Below are positions 17,121 to 26,297 of a DNA stretch of 64,000 bases, one piece after another. How positions within the stretch are numbered: position 1 is the stretch's first letter; every line of letters begins with the position of its first letter. Made by a program: the position numbers and the translations under genes. The notes under the pieces are model-generated. The model was given only the letters and a program-made list of their open reading frames with translations, was not told where the DNA came from and did not search any database. Source of the DNA: Bacteroidota bacterium (GTDB lineage: Bacteria; Bacteroidota; Bacteroidia; Cytophagales; Cyclobacteriaceae). The stretch is from the NCBI GenBank assembly GCA_018267275.1, contig JAFDYV010000011.1, positions 1 to 64,000 of the forward strand, read 5' to 3'.

Positions 17121-17618
17121 ATGCGTTGCGTTTTTGCCATTCTTTTCAGTTTAATCGCATTCTCTTCTCATGCGCAAAAGCAGCTCGTCTTCCTTCACCG
17201 CGAAAGCGTTATCGCTCGTTTTACAGAGGGCGACTATTTTACATGTGTGTTGAAGACCGGCCAAAAGAAGGAGGGCAATATTTTGTCGCTCGGTGAGTTT
17301 TCAATGATCACGTCTGCTGCTGACACGATTCATTTTCTGTCGATTCGAAAAATCAAAAACCCAAAAGCCAAGAAGTTTAAAATCAGTGGCGTTCCCGCTT
17401 TGATGATTTTTAGTGGCCTGGGTTATATTGCTTTTGATCAAATCAATTCCATAGCCGGGCCAACCAGCGGCAGGTTCGATGGCGCGTATGTGACAGCACT
17501 TTCATTGGCGAGTGCAGGTACCGCTATTGTCTTGTTGAGACCCAAGTTCATCAAAGTTAAGCGAGGGGTAGTGATGCGGTCCGTGGATTACAAGTCGCCT
17601 TACTATCTGTCAAATTGA
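17121..17618 (+). CDS. Secreted or membrane protein of unknown function
   Basis: The 165-residue product has a signal peptide ending near SSHAQ. Two later hydrophobic segments may span the membrane (about residues 90-107 and 118-137). It has no known motif. It stands alone between the adenosyltransferase and prfB. Confidence 0.6.
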   Translation: MRCVFAILFSLIAFSSHAQKQLVFLHRESVIARFTEGDYFTCVLKTGQKKEGNILSLGEFSMITSAADTIHFLSIRKIKNPKAKKFKISGVPALMIFSGLGYIAFDQINSIAGPTSGRFDGAYVTALSLASAGTAIVLLRPKFIKVKRGVVMRSVDYKSPYYLSN

Positions 17619-17680
17619 GCTTTGTCAACATCCAGTGCTCGCATCTCAAATCTATTTTTTACTTTTGCCAAAATTTTTCT

Positions 17681-18782
17681 ATGACCACCGAACAATTAAA
17701 GGATTTGAAAGTCCGTGTTGCCGCCCTCAGGCGGTATCTTTGACTACGACCGCAAAATCGTAGAAATACAAGACGAGGAACGCATTACCCACCAAGCTGA
17801 TTTCTGGAACAAGCCCAAAGAGGCAGAAGTGATTTTAAAGAATATCCGCTCTAAAAAAGTTTGGACCGATGCCTATGATAACGTGAGCAAGCAAGTGGAA
17901 GACTTGGAAGTGCTCAACGAGTTTCACGATGCGGGTGAGGCTACCGAAGAAGAATTGGATCGCGACTACGCAAAAGCATCCAAAAGTGTAGAAGAGTTGG
18001 AATTCAAGAAAATGTTGAGCCACGAGGAGGACCAACTCAGCGCAGTAATTGAAATCAACCCAGGCGCGGGCGGTACCGAGAGCAACGATTGGGCTGATAT
18101 GCTCAACCGTATGTATATTATGTGGGGCGAGAAGAGCGGCTATAAAGTTTCTCAAATTGATTATCAATCGGGTGAGGTGGCGGGCATTAAGTCGGCCACG
18201 CTTGAAATAGATGGACCATTTGCCTACGGAAAATTGAAATCTGAAATTGGCGTACACCGCCTCGTGCGCATTTCACCTTTTGATAGTAACCAGAGGCGAC
18301 ACACCTCTTTCGCATCAGTGTTTGTGTATCCCAAAGTAGACGATACGATAGAAATTGAAGTGAACCCTGCTGATGTAGAAATACAAACATCACGGTCGGG
18401 TGGAGCAGGTGGCCAAAACGTTAATAAAGTGGAAACAAAAGTCCAGCTTACCCACAAACCCACTGGCATTGTGATTGTTTGCCAGGTAGAGCGCAGCCAG
18501 CATGCCAACCGTGAGCGCGCCATGCAAATGTTAAAATCAAAGTTGTATCAGCGCGAAATGGAAAAGCGCAATGCGGAACGTGACAAAGTTGAGGCCGGCA
18601 AAATGAAAATCGATTTTGGATCACAAATTAGAAACTACGTTTTGCACCCTTACAAGCTGGTGAAAGATGCCCGCACGGGTGTGGAGAGTCACGATGCGCA
18701 AGGTGTATTGGATGGAGACCTAGACGAATTCATAAAAGCCTATTTGCTGGAAGACCAAGAGGCAGCGAGCAAACAAGAATGA
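17681..18782 (+). CDS. prfB: Peptide chain release factor 2, made by programmed +1 frameshift
   Basis: RF2 ends translation at UGA and UAA codons. The gene starts at ATG 17681 and reads 20 codons (MTTEQLKDLKVRVAALRRYL) to an in-frame TGA at 17741. Reading then continues in the +1 frame from GAC at 17742, giving about 366 residues in all. The GGQ peptidyl-hydrolysis motif lies in SGGAGGQNVNKVET, and the stop-recognition SPF tripeptide in RISPFDSNQRRH. The last codon overlaps the ATG of the following MFS gene. Confidence 0.96.
17729..17744 (+). promoter_or_regulatory. prfB autoregulatory frameshift site
   Basis: A Shine-Dalgarno-like AGGCGG lies three bases before the slippery CTT, followed by TGA C. 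When RF2 is scarce the UGA is read slowly and ribosomes slip +1 from CUU to UUG. The site matches the classical form apart from AGGCGG in place of AGGGGG. Confidence 0.93.
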
Positions 18783-19972
18783 CGGGCGCGAAAGAGAAAA
18801 TTTATACTACGCAGTTTTGGCTGCTTTGTTTAAGCTCGGTGTTGTTTTTCGCGAGCTTCAACATGATCATTCCAGAGCTGCCCGATTACCTTACTAAACT
18901 AGGTGGAGCAGAATACAAAGGTCTCATCATCGCGCTATTTACCGTCACAGCAATGTTGTCGCGGCCGTTTAGCGGAAAGCTAGCCGACCGCCTAGGCAGA
19001 AAACCTGTGATCATTTTTGGCGCGCTGGTTTGTGTGTTGTGCAGTTTGCTTTACCCGTTGCTATCTACCGTTTCAGGATTCTTATTGCTTCGATTGTTGC
19101 ATGGTTTTTCCACAGGCTTTTCGCCTACGGGAGTATCGGCATACGTGGCGGACATTGTGCCAGCAGAGCGAAGGGGAGAAGCGATGGGCATGGTAGGAAC
19201 GGCCGGGGCATTGGGTATGGCCGGTGGCCCAGCGTTGGGTGGTGCGGTAGCCAATCAACTTGGTCTCAATGTCATGTTTTATGTCTCGTCCTTTCTTGCG
19301 CTCGCTTCCATTTCAATTTTTCTACGTGTAAAAGAGACCCTGAAGGAAAAGCATGATCTGAACTGGCGCGTGCTAAAAGTTTCGTGGAGCGATGTGTATG
19401 AGCCTTTGGTATTTGCGCCATGCTTGGTGATGATGCTTACCGCCTATGCTTATGGTACCGTTTATACCATGCTGCCCGATTTAGGATTTACGATGGGCAT
19501 TAAAAACAAAGGGCTGCTTTTTCTTTTTCTCACATTGGCTTCATTTTTCGTAAGGTTGATTGCCGGCAAAGCCTCTGACGTGTACGGTCGCGTAGCGATT
19601 TTGCGTGTGTCAGTCGTAATGATTCTATTGGCCATGTTGGTCATTAGCTTGGCAGACAGTGCATGGATGTTGATACTGGGTGTTTGCCTATATGGCTTGG
19701 GTCAAGGCTCTACCTCGCCCACGCTGTTGGCATGGGCAACTGATTTGAGTGATGAGAAATTCAGAGGTCGAGCCATTGCATGTTTTTACATCTGCATGGA
19801 ATTTGGCATCGGTATCGGGGCTTTTTGTGCGGGTTTGATTTTTGCGAATGATACCGCTAACTTCTTCGTCACTTTTGTTCCGTGTGTTGTGTTGGCAGCT
19901 ATAGCTTTTATTTTTTTGGTGATGAGCTATAAAGAGAAAATTGAAAAACGATTTGTTAATTCTGCGTCATGA
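18779..19972 (+). CDS. Major facilitator superfamily transporter
   Basis: The 397-residue protein has about 12 membrane helices and the loop 2-3 signature GKLADRLGRKPVI. Helix 5 has the drug-exporter-like GTAGALGMAGGPALGGA. A second-half GKASDVYGRVAIL repeats the loop motif. The substrate is not evident; the motif-C-like sequence points to efflux. It is coupled to prfB by an ATGA overlap. Confidence 0.85.
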   Translation: MTGAKEKIYTTQFWLLCLSSVLFFASFNMIIPELPDYLTKLGGAEYKGLIIALFTVTAMLSRPFSGKLADRLGRKPVIIFGALVCVLCSLLYPLLSTVSGFLLLRLLHGFSTGFSPTGVSAYVADIVPAERRGEAMGMVGTAGALGMAGGPALGGAVANQLGLNVMFYVSSFLALASISIFLRVKETLKEKHDLNWRVLKVSWSDVYEPLVFAPCLVMMLTAYAYGTVYTMLPDLGFTMGIKNKGLLFLFLTLASFFVRLIAGKASDVYGRVAILRVSVVMILLAMLVISLADSAWMLILGVCLYGLGQGSTSPTLLAWATDLSDEKFRGRAIACFYICMEFGIGIGAFCAGLIFANDTANFFVTFVPCVVLAAIAFIFLVMSYKEKIEKRFVNSAS

Positions 19973-20077
19973 TTAGAATTAATGTAAAAAAAATATAAAG
20001 TGAAATTCTGAGGGAGGCACGACCGAAGAATCTCATTTTGAAAGTCGATTCTACAAACAATAATTGTTGCTACATAG

Positions 20078-20734
20078 ATGAAAAAAATTTTCTTGATTTT
20101 GTTTTTTATTGCCAGTGCACTTGAACTTGTCTTTTTGGCTATGTGGCCACAAGCCCATGTTGCCACAAAGCCATTGATAGTGCTCTCGCTGATGGGGTAT
20201 TATTGGTTTGGCACCGAACGCCAGTCAGGTATGATGTTGGCAGCGCTGTTTTTTGGTTGGCTGGGTGATGTGCTGCTGCTTTGGAATGATTTTTTCATTT
20301 TTGGGCTAGTTGCGTTTTTGATTGGCCACTTGCTGTACATCATTGTTTATCGTCAATATCGATTTGCTGAGCCGACCAAATCATTTTTAGGTACGCAGAA
20401 AGCCCGGTATGCTTTTCCAATTTTGTTGCTGGGTACCGGGTTGGTTACCATTTTATTTCCGAAGCTTGGCGACTTAAAAGTACCTGTGTTGGTTTACGCA
20501 ACGGTGCTCACGTCCATGTCGCTGTTCGCTTTGTTTCGCTATGGGCAAACCAGTGACAAGAGTTTTTTTTTGGTGATGGGCGGGGCGCTGTTGTTCATGG
20601 TATCTGATTCGTTGTTGGCCGTCAATAAGTTTTTGAGCCCTTTTGAGTTTTCTGGAATCGCGATTATGACAACTTACTGTGCAGCGCAGTATTTGATTGT
20701 GGAGGGGTTGCTGCAACATCCGCAGCAGCGCTAG
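20078..20734 (+). CDS. Lysoplasmalogenase (YhhN/TMEM86 family)
   Basis: The 218-residue integral membrane protein has about eight hydrophobic helices. Conserved acidic and aromatic positions typical of YhhN proteins appear in KPLIVLSLMGYYW, FFGWLGDVLLLW and GALLFMVSDSLLAVNKF. Family members hydrolyse the vinyl-ether bond of lysoplasmalogens. It overlaps the convergent mgtC-like gene by 4 bases at the stop. Confidence 0.85.
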   Translation: MKKIFLILFFIASALELVFLAMWPQAHVATKPLIVLSLMGYYWFGTERQSGMMLAALFFGWLGDVLLLWNDFFIFGLVAFLIGHLLYIIVYRQYRFAEPTKSFLGTQKARYAFPILLLGTGLVTILFPKLGDLKVPVLVYATVLTSMSLFALFRYGQTSDKSFFLVMGGALLFMVSDSLLAVNKFLSPFEFSGIAIMTTYCAAQYLIVEGLLQHPQQR

Positions 20735-21378
20735 TACTCAAACGAGTCTATCTTTTCGCTTTGCTTAAGGTAGTGAGTGAATTCCACCAGATTTTTTTGT
20801 GACCCGGTGACTTCGTATACCACCGTGTATTTCCCGTTTTCTTTAATGCTGCGCTTGCGATAAAAGTGCAATGGGTGTGTCTCCAATTCCACTTGTGTTT
20901 TTTGGTCGTTGATGTCAGCAAAGCAAATTTTGTAAGTGCGGGTTTGGTGTATTCTTTCAACTACCCTTTGCAGTTTGTTGAATATGCTTAAGACAATGAT
21001 GATAACGCCTGTACTCACCACGGCAATGAAATACTCACCCGAACCAACTGCCATTCCCAGTGCCGCACAAATCCAAATGGTGGTGGCCGTGGTAATGCCG
21101 GTTACGCTCAAGCCATCTTTGAAAATTACCCCCGCGCCCAAAAAGCCAACACCTGTCACAATATTGGATGCGATGCGATCGGGTGTAGACCCACCCATCA
21201 TGATGGATACTTCTGTGAAGATAGTGGAGCCCAAACAAATCATGATCATGGTGCGCAAGCCGGCAGCTTTGCTGTTGTACTCGCGCTCTAGCCCTATGGC
21301 GGCACCTAGAACAAATGATATCAAAAGTCGAATGCCGATTTCATAATCGACATCAAAGTTCATGTGGATTTGGTCCAT
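20731..21378 (-). CDS. MgtC/SapB family membrane protein
   Basis: The N-terminal 140 residues carry four membrane helices and the family signatures LLISFVLGAAIGLERE, AAGLRTMIMICLGS, VTGVGFLGAGVIFKDG and GITTATTIWICAALGMAVG. The C-terminal cytoplasmic part, about 70 residues, is ACT-like. In other bacteria MgtC influences Mg2+ homeostasis and the F-type ATP synthase. Its role here is not shown by context. Confidence 0.9.
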   Translation of the reverse strand: MDQIHMNFDVDYEIGIRLLISFVLGAAIGLEREYNSKAAGLRTMIMICLGSTIFTEVSIMMGGSTPDRIASNIVTGVGFLGAGVIFKDGLSVTGITTATTIWICAALGMAVGSGEYFIAVVSTGVIIIVLSIFNKLQRVVERIHQTRTYKICFADINDQKTQVELETHPLHFYRKRSIKENGKYTVVYEVTGSQKNLVEFTHYLKQSEKIDSFEY

Positions 21379-21536
21379 GCAAACAATAACTTATTGTCTG
21401 CGAAGGTAGAAAATCAAAATGACTACTTAATGCCTCTGTGCAGTAGCGGTTTTATTTTTTTCCACCACTAAGATTCAAAGGCACTAAGCAGTATTTATAA
21501 ATCTTTAATCTTGAGTTTGAAATCTGAAATCGACTC

Positions 21537-22343
21537 CTACATCTTCCGCACTTTTCCACTTCCTGATGAATGTCCATTCACATGATTAGGGTTGCCTTTG
21601 TAACTCACTGTGCCGCTACCCGAAATGTTGGCGTCAAGTTCACTCTTCACGTTGATTTCTACATCGCCCGAGCCAGAGATGCGCACTGTGCATTTGTCTA
21701 CTTCAAAGTTTGAGGCATACACGCGGCCTGATCCGCTGATGGTTGCTTTGATTGCCTGCGCTGTGCCGCTCGCTTCAATTTTGCCAGATCCGGAAATGCC
21801 CACGTCTGCCAGACCGTCCATTTTCGCATTTACAATCACTCGGCCTGAGCCACTCACATCACTTTCAAAACCCTTGCAGGTTCCACCCACTTGCAAACGG
21901 CCTGAGCCGGATACGTTGGCTTCAATGTCGCCTGTTGCGACAACTTCAATTTGTAAACTGCCCGAACCGCTCACCGAAAGTTTCAAGTCTCCGGTACTAA
22001 ACTTGCCTTCGCCTACCAGATCGCCAGAACCGGAAACACTTAAGCCTTCTATGTTGGCCATGGTGATGTACACATTTACCCGATCTTCTTTGCTCCAGTT
22101 CCAATCCATCCAACGGTTTTCGCGGCCAACGCTCAACCTGTCGCCATCAACATCTGTCTCAATTTTTGATAATAGTTCGCGGTCGCCCTCTAATTCAACT
22201 TTTTGCGGAGACCCTTGTCTTAAAATCAACTTGCCAGGAATCCGGAAGGCAATTCGGGTAAAGGTGCTCACGTTCCTCGTTTCGCGGTTTTGCGCGATTG
22301 TGCTGGTAGCAACAAACAACAGGGCTATCAATATCTTTTGCAT
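21537..22343 (-). CDS. GIN-domain (DUF2807) secreted protein
   Basis: After a signal peptide the 268-residue protein is a right-handed beta-type repeat protein. Strand turns are marked by more than ten SGSG motifs, for example LSVSGSGDLVGEG and ANVSGSGRLQVGG. This is the head GIN/DUF2807 domain common in Bacteroidota and proposed to be adhesin-like and surface-exposed. It is a single gene transcribed away from the MFS gene at 22504. Confidence 0.88.
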   Translation of the reverse strand: MQKILIALLFVATSTIAQNRETRNVSTFTRIAFRIPGKLILRQGSPQKVELEGDRELLSKIETDVDGDRLSVGRENRWMDWNWSKEDRVNVYITMANIEGLSVSGSGDLVGEGKFSTGDLKLSVSGSGSLQIEVVATGDIEANVSGSGRLQVGGTCKGFESDVSGSGRVIVNAKMDGLADVGISGSGKIEASGTAQAIKATISGSGRVYASNFEVDKCTVRISGSGDVEINVKSELDANISGSGTVSYKGNPNHVNGHSSGSGKVRKM

Positions 22344-22503
22344 ATGGGTTGGTTTTGGGTGAAAGACTTAGCGATTCAGAAATGGTTGCATCACTTGAGA
22401 CGTATTTTTTAACCTTGCCGTTGCAACCAAGCAAAAGTTTTTTGATGTCCGGTAAGAACCAAAATCGGTCATTTCCTTATTTTTATCTGATTAATCCTAA
22501 CCT

Positions 22504-23733
22504 ATGTCTAAAAAGCCAGCCATTGGATTCATTTTCGTAACACTGTTGATTGACACCATTGGCTTTGGAATCATCATACCCGTGATGCCAAACCTGATTT
22601 CAGAATTGGCACACGTTACCATTAGCGAGGCTTCAAAACTTGGTGGATATCTGTTATTTGCTTTTGCGGTGATGCAGTTTTTGTTTGCACCCATCATGGG
22701 CGGCCTTAGTGATAAGTATGGAAGGCGCCCCGTGTTGCTGGCCTCGTTGCTCGGGTTCGGCTTAGACTATGTGTTGTTGGCATTTGCACCCAATTACTCA
22801 TGGCTGTTTATAGGTCGGATTATTGCTGGCGCTATGGGCGCAAGTTTTACCACAGCATCAGCTTACATAGCTGATATCAGTAACGCAGAAAACCGCGCGC
22901 AGAATTTCGGCATGGTGGGTGCTGCTTTTGGTTTGGGCTTTATCATCGGGCCAGCTATCGGAGGGTTGTTGGGTTCATATGGGGCGCGTGTTCCTTTTTT
23001 GTTTGCGGCAAGTTTGAGTTTACTCAACTGCCTATACGGTTTTTTCATTCTGCCAGAATCGTTAAAGCAAGAAAACCGCAGGGGGTTTGATTGGAAGCGT
23101 GCAAACCCCGTGGGTTCATTATTGAATTTGAAACGGTACCCAGTGATTATTGGATTGGTGACCTCATTGATTTTAATTTACATTGCGGCACACGCGGTAC
23201 AAGGCAACTGGTCGTATTACACGATCGAAAAATTTCATTGGTCTGAAAAAATGATTGGACTTTCGCTGGCAACGGTTGGCATTTTGGTGGCGGGCGTGCA
23301 GGGTGGGCTCATACGCGTTGTCTTGCCCAAATGGGGCCAGAAAAAATCATTGTATATCGGGTTGATGCTGTACAGTTTAGGCTACTTTTTATTTGCTGCG
23401 GCTACCCAAGGGTGGATGATGTTTGTTTTTTTAATCCCTTATTGCATGGGAGGCTTGGCTGGCCCGGCATTGCAAGGAATTATCTCATCGCAGGTGCCTG
23501 CCAATGAACAAGGCGAGTTGCAAGGAGCGCTTACAAGTCTGATGAGTATAACGTCCATTATCGGGCCGGTATTAATGTCGCAGTTGTTTGGCTACTTCAC
23601 GGGGCCTTCCGCTCCTGTTTATTTTCCGGGTGCGCCTATGGCCATGGGTGGTGTTTTGACGGTCATCAGCCTTTTGCTTGCTTGGCGTTCGTTGATTAAC
23701 TTTGATGTATCTAAAACTGTGCTGGGAAAATAG
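22504..23733 (+). CDS. MFS transporter, TetA-like (DHA1) group
   Basis: The 409-residue protein has 12 helices, the motif GLSDKYGRRPVLL after helix 2 and the antiporter motif C (GMVGAAFGLGFIIGPAIGG) in helix 5. The N-terminus IGFIFVTLLIDTIGFGIIIP is typical of TCR/Tet proteins. It is probably a proton-coupled drug or metabolite exporter. The sequence alone does not show that tetracycline is a substrate. Confidence 0.88.
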   Translation: MSKKPAIGFIFVTLLIDTIGFGIIIPVMPNLISELAHVTISEASKLGGYLLFAFAVMQFLFAPIMGGLSDKYGRRPVLLASLLGFGLDYVLLAFAPNYSWLFIGRIIAGAMGASFTTASAYIADISNAENRAQNFGMVGAAFGLGFIIGPAIGGLLGSYGARVPFLFAASLSLLNCLYGFFILPESLKQENRRGFDWKRANPVGSLLNLKRYPVIIGLVTSLILIYIAAHAVQGNWSYYTIEKFHWSEKMIGLSLATVGILVAGVQGGLIRVVLPKWGQKKSLYIGLMLYSLGYFLFAAATQGWMMFVFLIPYCMGGLAGPALQGIISSQVPANEQGELQGALTSLMSITSIIGPVLMSQLFGYFTGPSAPVYFPGAPMAMGGVLTVISLLLAWRSLINFDVSKTVLGK

Positions 23734-23795
23734 CCGCCTGATTTGGATTTTTAATTGAAAATAGACTATCGTTGTAAACCTTTTTATCTTAGACA

Positions 23796-24512
23796 ATGGC
23801 TAAAGTTGAATTTTCTGTTGCTTGCTCGCTTTGCGACCATTTGAAAGACTCGTTATTCAACGGCCTTCAACCCGAAGACCTAAACAAAATCAACAACCAC
23901 AAAACCTGTGTGCTATACAAAAAGGGGCAAAACATCTTTTATGAAGGTACCCGGCCCACGGGCCTATTTTGTATGAACGGTGGCAAGGTGAAGGTGGTAA
24001 AGAACGATGTGCAGGGCAAGGAATTTATTCTGTACATCGCCAAGCCGGGCGATTTCTTGGGCTATCGAGCATTGTTGAGCGAAGAATTTTATGGTGCCAC
24101 AGCTACCGTCTTGGAGGATGCCAAGATCTGTTTCATACCCCGCGAAGACTTTTTTGAAGTGTTGCAAAAGAATCCGGTCTTTATGCGCAAGGTGGTGAAA
24201 GAAGTTTGCAAAGAGATGGGCATCATGGAAGAGCGGATGTCTGAAATAGCACATAAATCGGTGCGCGAACGTTTGGCGGGCAGTCTATTAATGCTGAAGG
24301 AAACTTATGGTATGGAAGGTGAAAAGAGCCAGCTTATTGACATTGCCCTTTCGCGTGAAGACTTGGCCAGCATTGTAGGTACCGCCAGTGAAACGATTAT
24401 ACGGTTGCTTTCCGAAATGAAATCAGAAAACATCATCGCCTTCGAGGGCAAAAAAATACGCGTGCTTGACGCCAAAAAACTCGCGCGCCAAGCGGATTTG
24501 ATCGTAGCCTAG
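23796..24512 (+). CDS. Crp/Fnr family transcriptional regulator
   Basis: The 238-residue regulator has a cyclic-nucleotide-like sensor domain (KGQNIFYEGTRPTGLFCMNGG) and a C-terminal winged helix with LSREDLASIVGTASETIIRLLSEM. The N-terminus has a CSLC pair plus further cysteines (near residues 9, 12, 33), but I cannot confirm an FNR-type four-cysteine set. It lies just upstream of the usp-ccoI unit and is a natural candidate to read the TGAC-N4-GTCA sites at 24587 and 29467. A second family member is encoded at 28825. Confidence 0.92.
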   Translation: MAKVEFSVACSLCDHLKDSLFNGLQPEDLNKINNHKTCVLYKKGQNIFYEGTRPTGLFCMNGGKVKVVKNDVQGKEFILYIAKPGDFLGYRALLSEEFYGATATVLEDAKICFIPREDFFEVLQKNPVFMRKVVKEVCKEMGIMEERMSEIAHKSVRERLAGSLLMLKETYGMEGEKSQLIDIALSREDLASIVGTASETIIRLLSEMKSENIIAFEGKKIRVLDAKKLARQADLIVA

Positions 24513-24586
24513 CTCTTACACCCAGGCATTTTCGAAGTACTCATTCTGAGTACGAAAGTTTTACTTTCTTTTTTCGTCACCAAACG

Positions 24587-24600
24587 CTGACAAAAGTCAT
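24587..24600 (+). promoter_or_regulatory. Candidate Crp/Fnr-type operator upstream of the usp-ccoI unit
   Basis: CTGAC-AAAA-GTCAT has two inverted half-sites with the 4-base spacer used by Fnr-type regulators. Its centre is about 62 bases before the start point predicted from the -7 box at 24645-24652. That is the usual class I activator position. The same TGAC-N4-GTCA core precedes the nos operon. Confidence 0.5.
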
Positions 24601-24644
24601 ACTTTTCGTTGACTCGCATCATTAGCTCGCCCAAGGGTGTATTT

Positions 24645-24652
24645 TACTTTTG
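24645..24652 (+). promoter_or_regulatory. -7 element of the usp-ccoI unit
   Basis: TACTTTTG matches TAnnTTTG 22 bases before the ATG at 24675. No good TTTG is present 19 bases upstream, as expected of an activator-dependent promoter. Confidence 0.45.
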
Positions 24653-24674
24653 ACTCAACAAAACACACCGCCAT

Positions 24675-25517
24675 ATGAAACGGATTTTGGTTCCATGCGA
24701 TTTTTCTGACCCTGCCGTGCAAGCCTTTAAGTTTGCCGTTGAGCTAGCTCTCAAAAGCAGAGGCGAAATTTATTTGCTAAATGTGGTCGAAGTGCCGGTG
24801 ATGCACGAAACAGTGCTGATGCCCACGCTTTACTTTGAGCAGTCGTTGATGAACGAGATGAAGGAGGCAGCAGGCAAGAAATTCCAGAAGATGAAAGACA
24901 AGTGGGCAGGCGAGGGCGTGACCGTTTCCACATACGTTGAGTTTGGTTCCATCATTACAACTATTCGCCAGTTCATTGATGAAAAGAAAATTGATTTAGT
25001 GGTAATGGGTACACATGGTGCCACAGGTGCGCGTGAGTTTCTGATTGGTTCCAACACCGAGAAAATAGTCCGCACCTCTAGCGTGCCGGTAATCGCCATA
25101 AAAAAGTCGACCAAACTCAGCAACATCAAGAGTATTGTTTTTCCCAACGACCTCAGTTTGGAAAACGAACACCTTACATTGAAGGTGAAAGAGCTCCAGA
25201 ATTTTTTCAAAGCAACTTTGCATATCGTGTACATCAATTCGCCTGCGTTCTTTCAGCGTGATGTAGAAACCAAAGTGAAGTTAAAAGACTTTGCGAAGCG
25301 CTTTATGCTCAAAGATTACACGCTGAATGTATTCAATGATGTAGATCAAGAGAATGGTGTCAACAACTTTACCAAAGAAGTAAAGGGCGACCTGATTGCG
25401 ATGGCCACGCACGGCCGTAGAGGCATCAGTCATTTGGTGAGTGGTAGCATCGCTGAAGATGTGGTGAACCATGTTGATTGCCCCATTTGGACGTTTAAAA
25501 ATGACGAGGAAGATTAA
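24675..25517 (+). CDS. Universal stress protein with two Usp domains
   Basis: Two tandem UspA domains fill 280 residues. The first has the ATP-binding loop GTHGATGAREFLIGSN (G-x2-G-x9-GS). The second has a related ATHGRRGISHLVSGS with Ala in place of the first Gly. Such proteins are often induced under oxygen limitation with cytochrome cbb3 assembly genes. It is the first gene of a tight unit running to 29418. Confidence 0.92.
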   Translation: MKRILVPCDFSDPAVQAFKFAVELALKSRGEIYLLNVVEVPVMHETVLMPTLYFEQSLMNEMKEAAGKKFQKMKDKWAGEGVTVSTYVEFGSIITTIRQFIDEKKIDLVVMGTHGATGAREFLIGSNTEKIVRTSSVPVIAIKKSTKLSNIKSIVFPNDLSLENEHLTLKVKELQNFFKATLHIVYINSPAFFQRDVETKVKLKDFAKRFMLKDYTLNVFNDVDQENGVNNFTKEVKGDLIAMATHGRRGISHLVSGSIAEDVVNHVDCPIWTFKNDEED

Positions 25518-25528
25518 AACCAACACCT

Positions 25529-26296
25529 TTGACAAAGCATATCTTTTTTCCCGCAGATTTCAACGCTAGTTCGTTGGAACTCAAAGGCTACAACAGCCTG
25601 TTCTCTCACTTGGATATGAAATCATTCTGCGCTTTCTTTTTAAATGATTTTACCGGTCCAGAGGCCTCAAGGAGCTTGTGGCAAGAGAACAAGTATACGC
25701 TACAAGAGGCTATTCAATCAGATGCGAAAACGCTGACCTTGGACTTGACATTTTTTAACCCCGGCACTCGGTTGCCAAAGGCGTTGGTGCACCAAAGCAG
25801 GTTTGCCGATTTACTGGTGGTGTCGCCTTTGGATGCTGAAGCCATGAGGCGGTTGCCGGCCGCGTTTCCGGAAAAGTTTTTTGAGCAAAGTGGTTGCTCT
25901 ATGTTGCTCTGCCCTAACCTGGAAAAAGTATTTGAGGAAATTGTGGTGTTGTTTGATTATGACTTGGCTGGTGTTGCGGCTCTCAAATCGTTCTTGAATA
26001 TTTTTGGTCGCATGGCTTCGCACAAGCAAATCACGCTGCTTACCGTTACCCCTGGAGAAGGCACCGAGATTACACTTGAAAAGTACTTTGTCAATTTTGT
26101 GCAGCGCACGTTCCCCAATGTGGGGATTACTCCCATCAGACGTGCAGGCCTCATTGATTTGATTTTTGCCCAGGCAAAAATTGCCAAGCGCCCCTCGGTG
26201 ATGATTATGGGGCGGCAAGCGCATACTATTTTGAATGACCAAGCTTTGAAAGAGCGCATGTTGGAGTTGGAAATGTCTCTTTTCTTTTCAAACTGA
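25529..26296 (+). CDS. Degenerate universal-stress-like protein
   Basis: The 255-residue product keeps the alpha/beta pattern of Usp proteins (KHIFFPADFNASSLE at the start, SMLLCPNLEKVFEEIVVLFDY midway) but lacks the ATP-binding loop. It probably arose by duplication and lost nucleotide binding. The likely start is TTG at 25529, as no ATG is well placed. Intervals of 11 and 1 bases to its neighbours indicate one operon. Confidence 0.65.
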   Translation: MTKHIFFPADFNASSLELKGYNSLFSHLDMKSFCAFFLNDFTGPEASRSLWQENKYTLQEAIQSDAKTLTLDLTFFNPGTRLPKALVHQSRFADLLVVSPLDAEAMRRLPAAFPEKFFEQSGCSMLLCPNLEKVFEEIVVLFDYDLAGVAALKSFLNIFGRMASHKQITLLTVTPGEGTEITLEKYFVNFVQRTFPNVGITPIRRAGLIDLIFAQAKIAKRPSVMIMGRQAHTILNDQALKERMLELEMSLFFSN

Positions 26297-26297
26297 T

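Noticed and set aside
21610..22362. 250-codon plus-strand frame opposite the GIN-domain gene
   Set aside because: It is the antisense of the SGSG repeats, giving PEPxx-type low complexity; the minus-strand gene has a signal peptide and known domain.
22504..23733. Tetracycline-resistance determinant
   Set aside because: The protein belongs to the TetA-like group, but that group includes many exporters of other substrates; no regulator or mobile context supports resistance.
24556..24576. GAAAG-TTTTA-CTTTC hairpin followed by T residues, after the Crp/Fnr gene
   Set aside because: Five A/T-rich base pairs are too weak to call a terminator; it could equally be chance.
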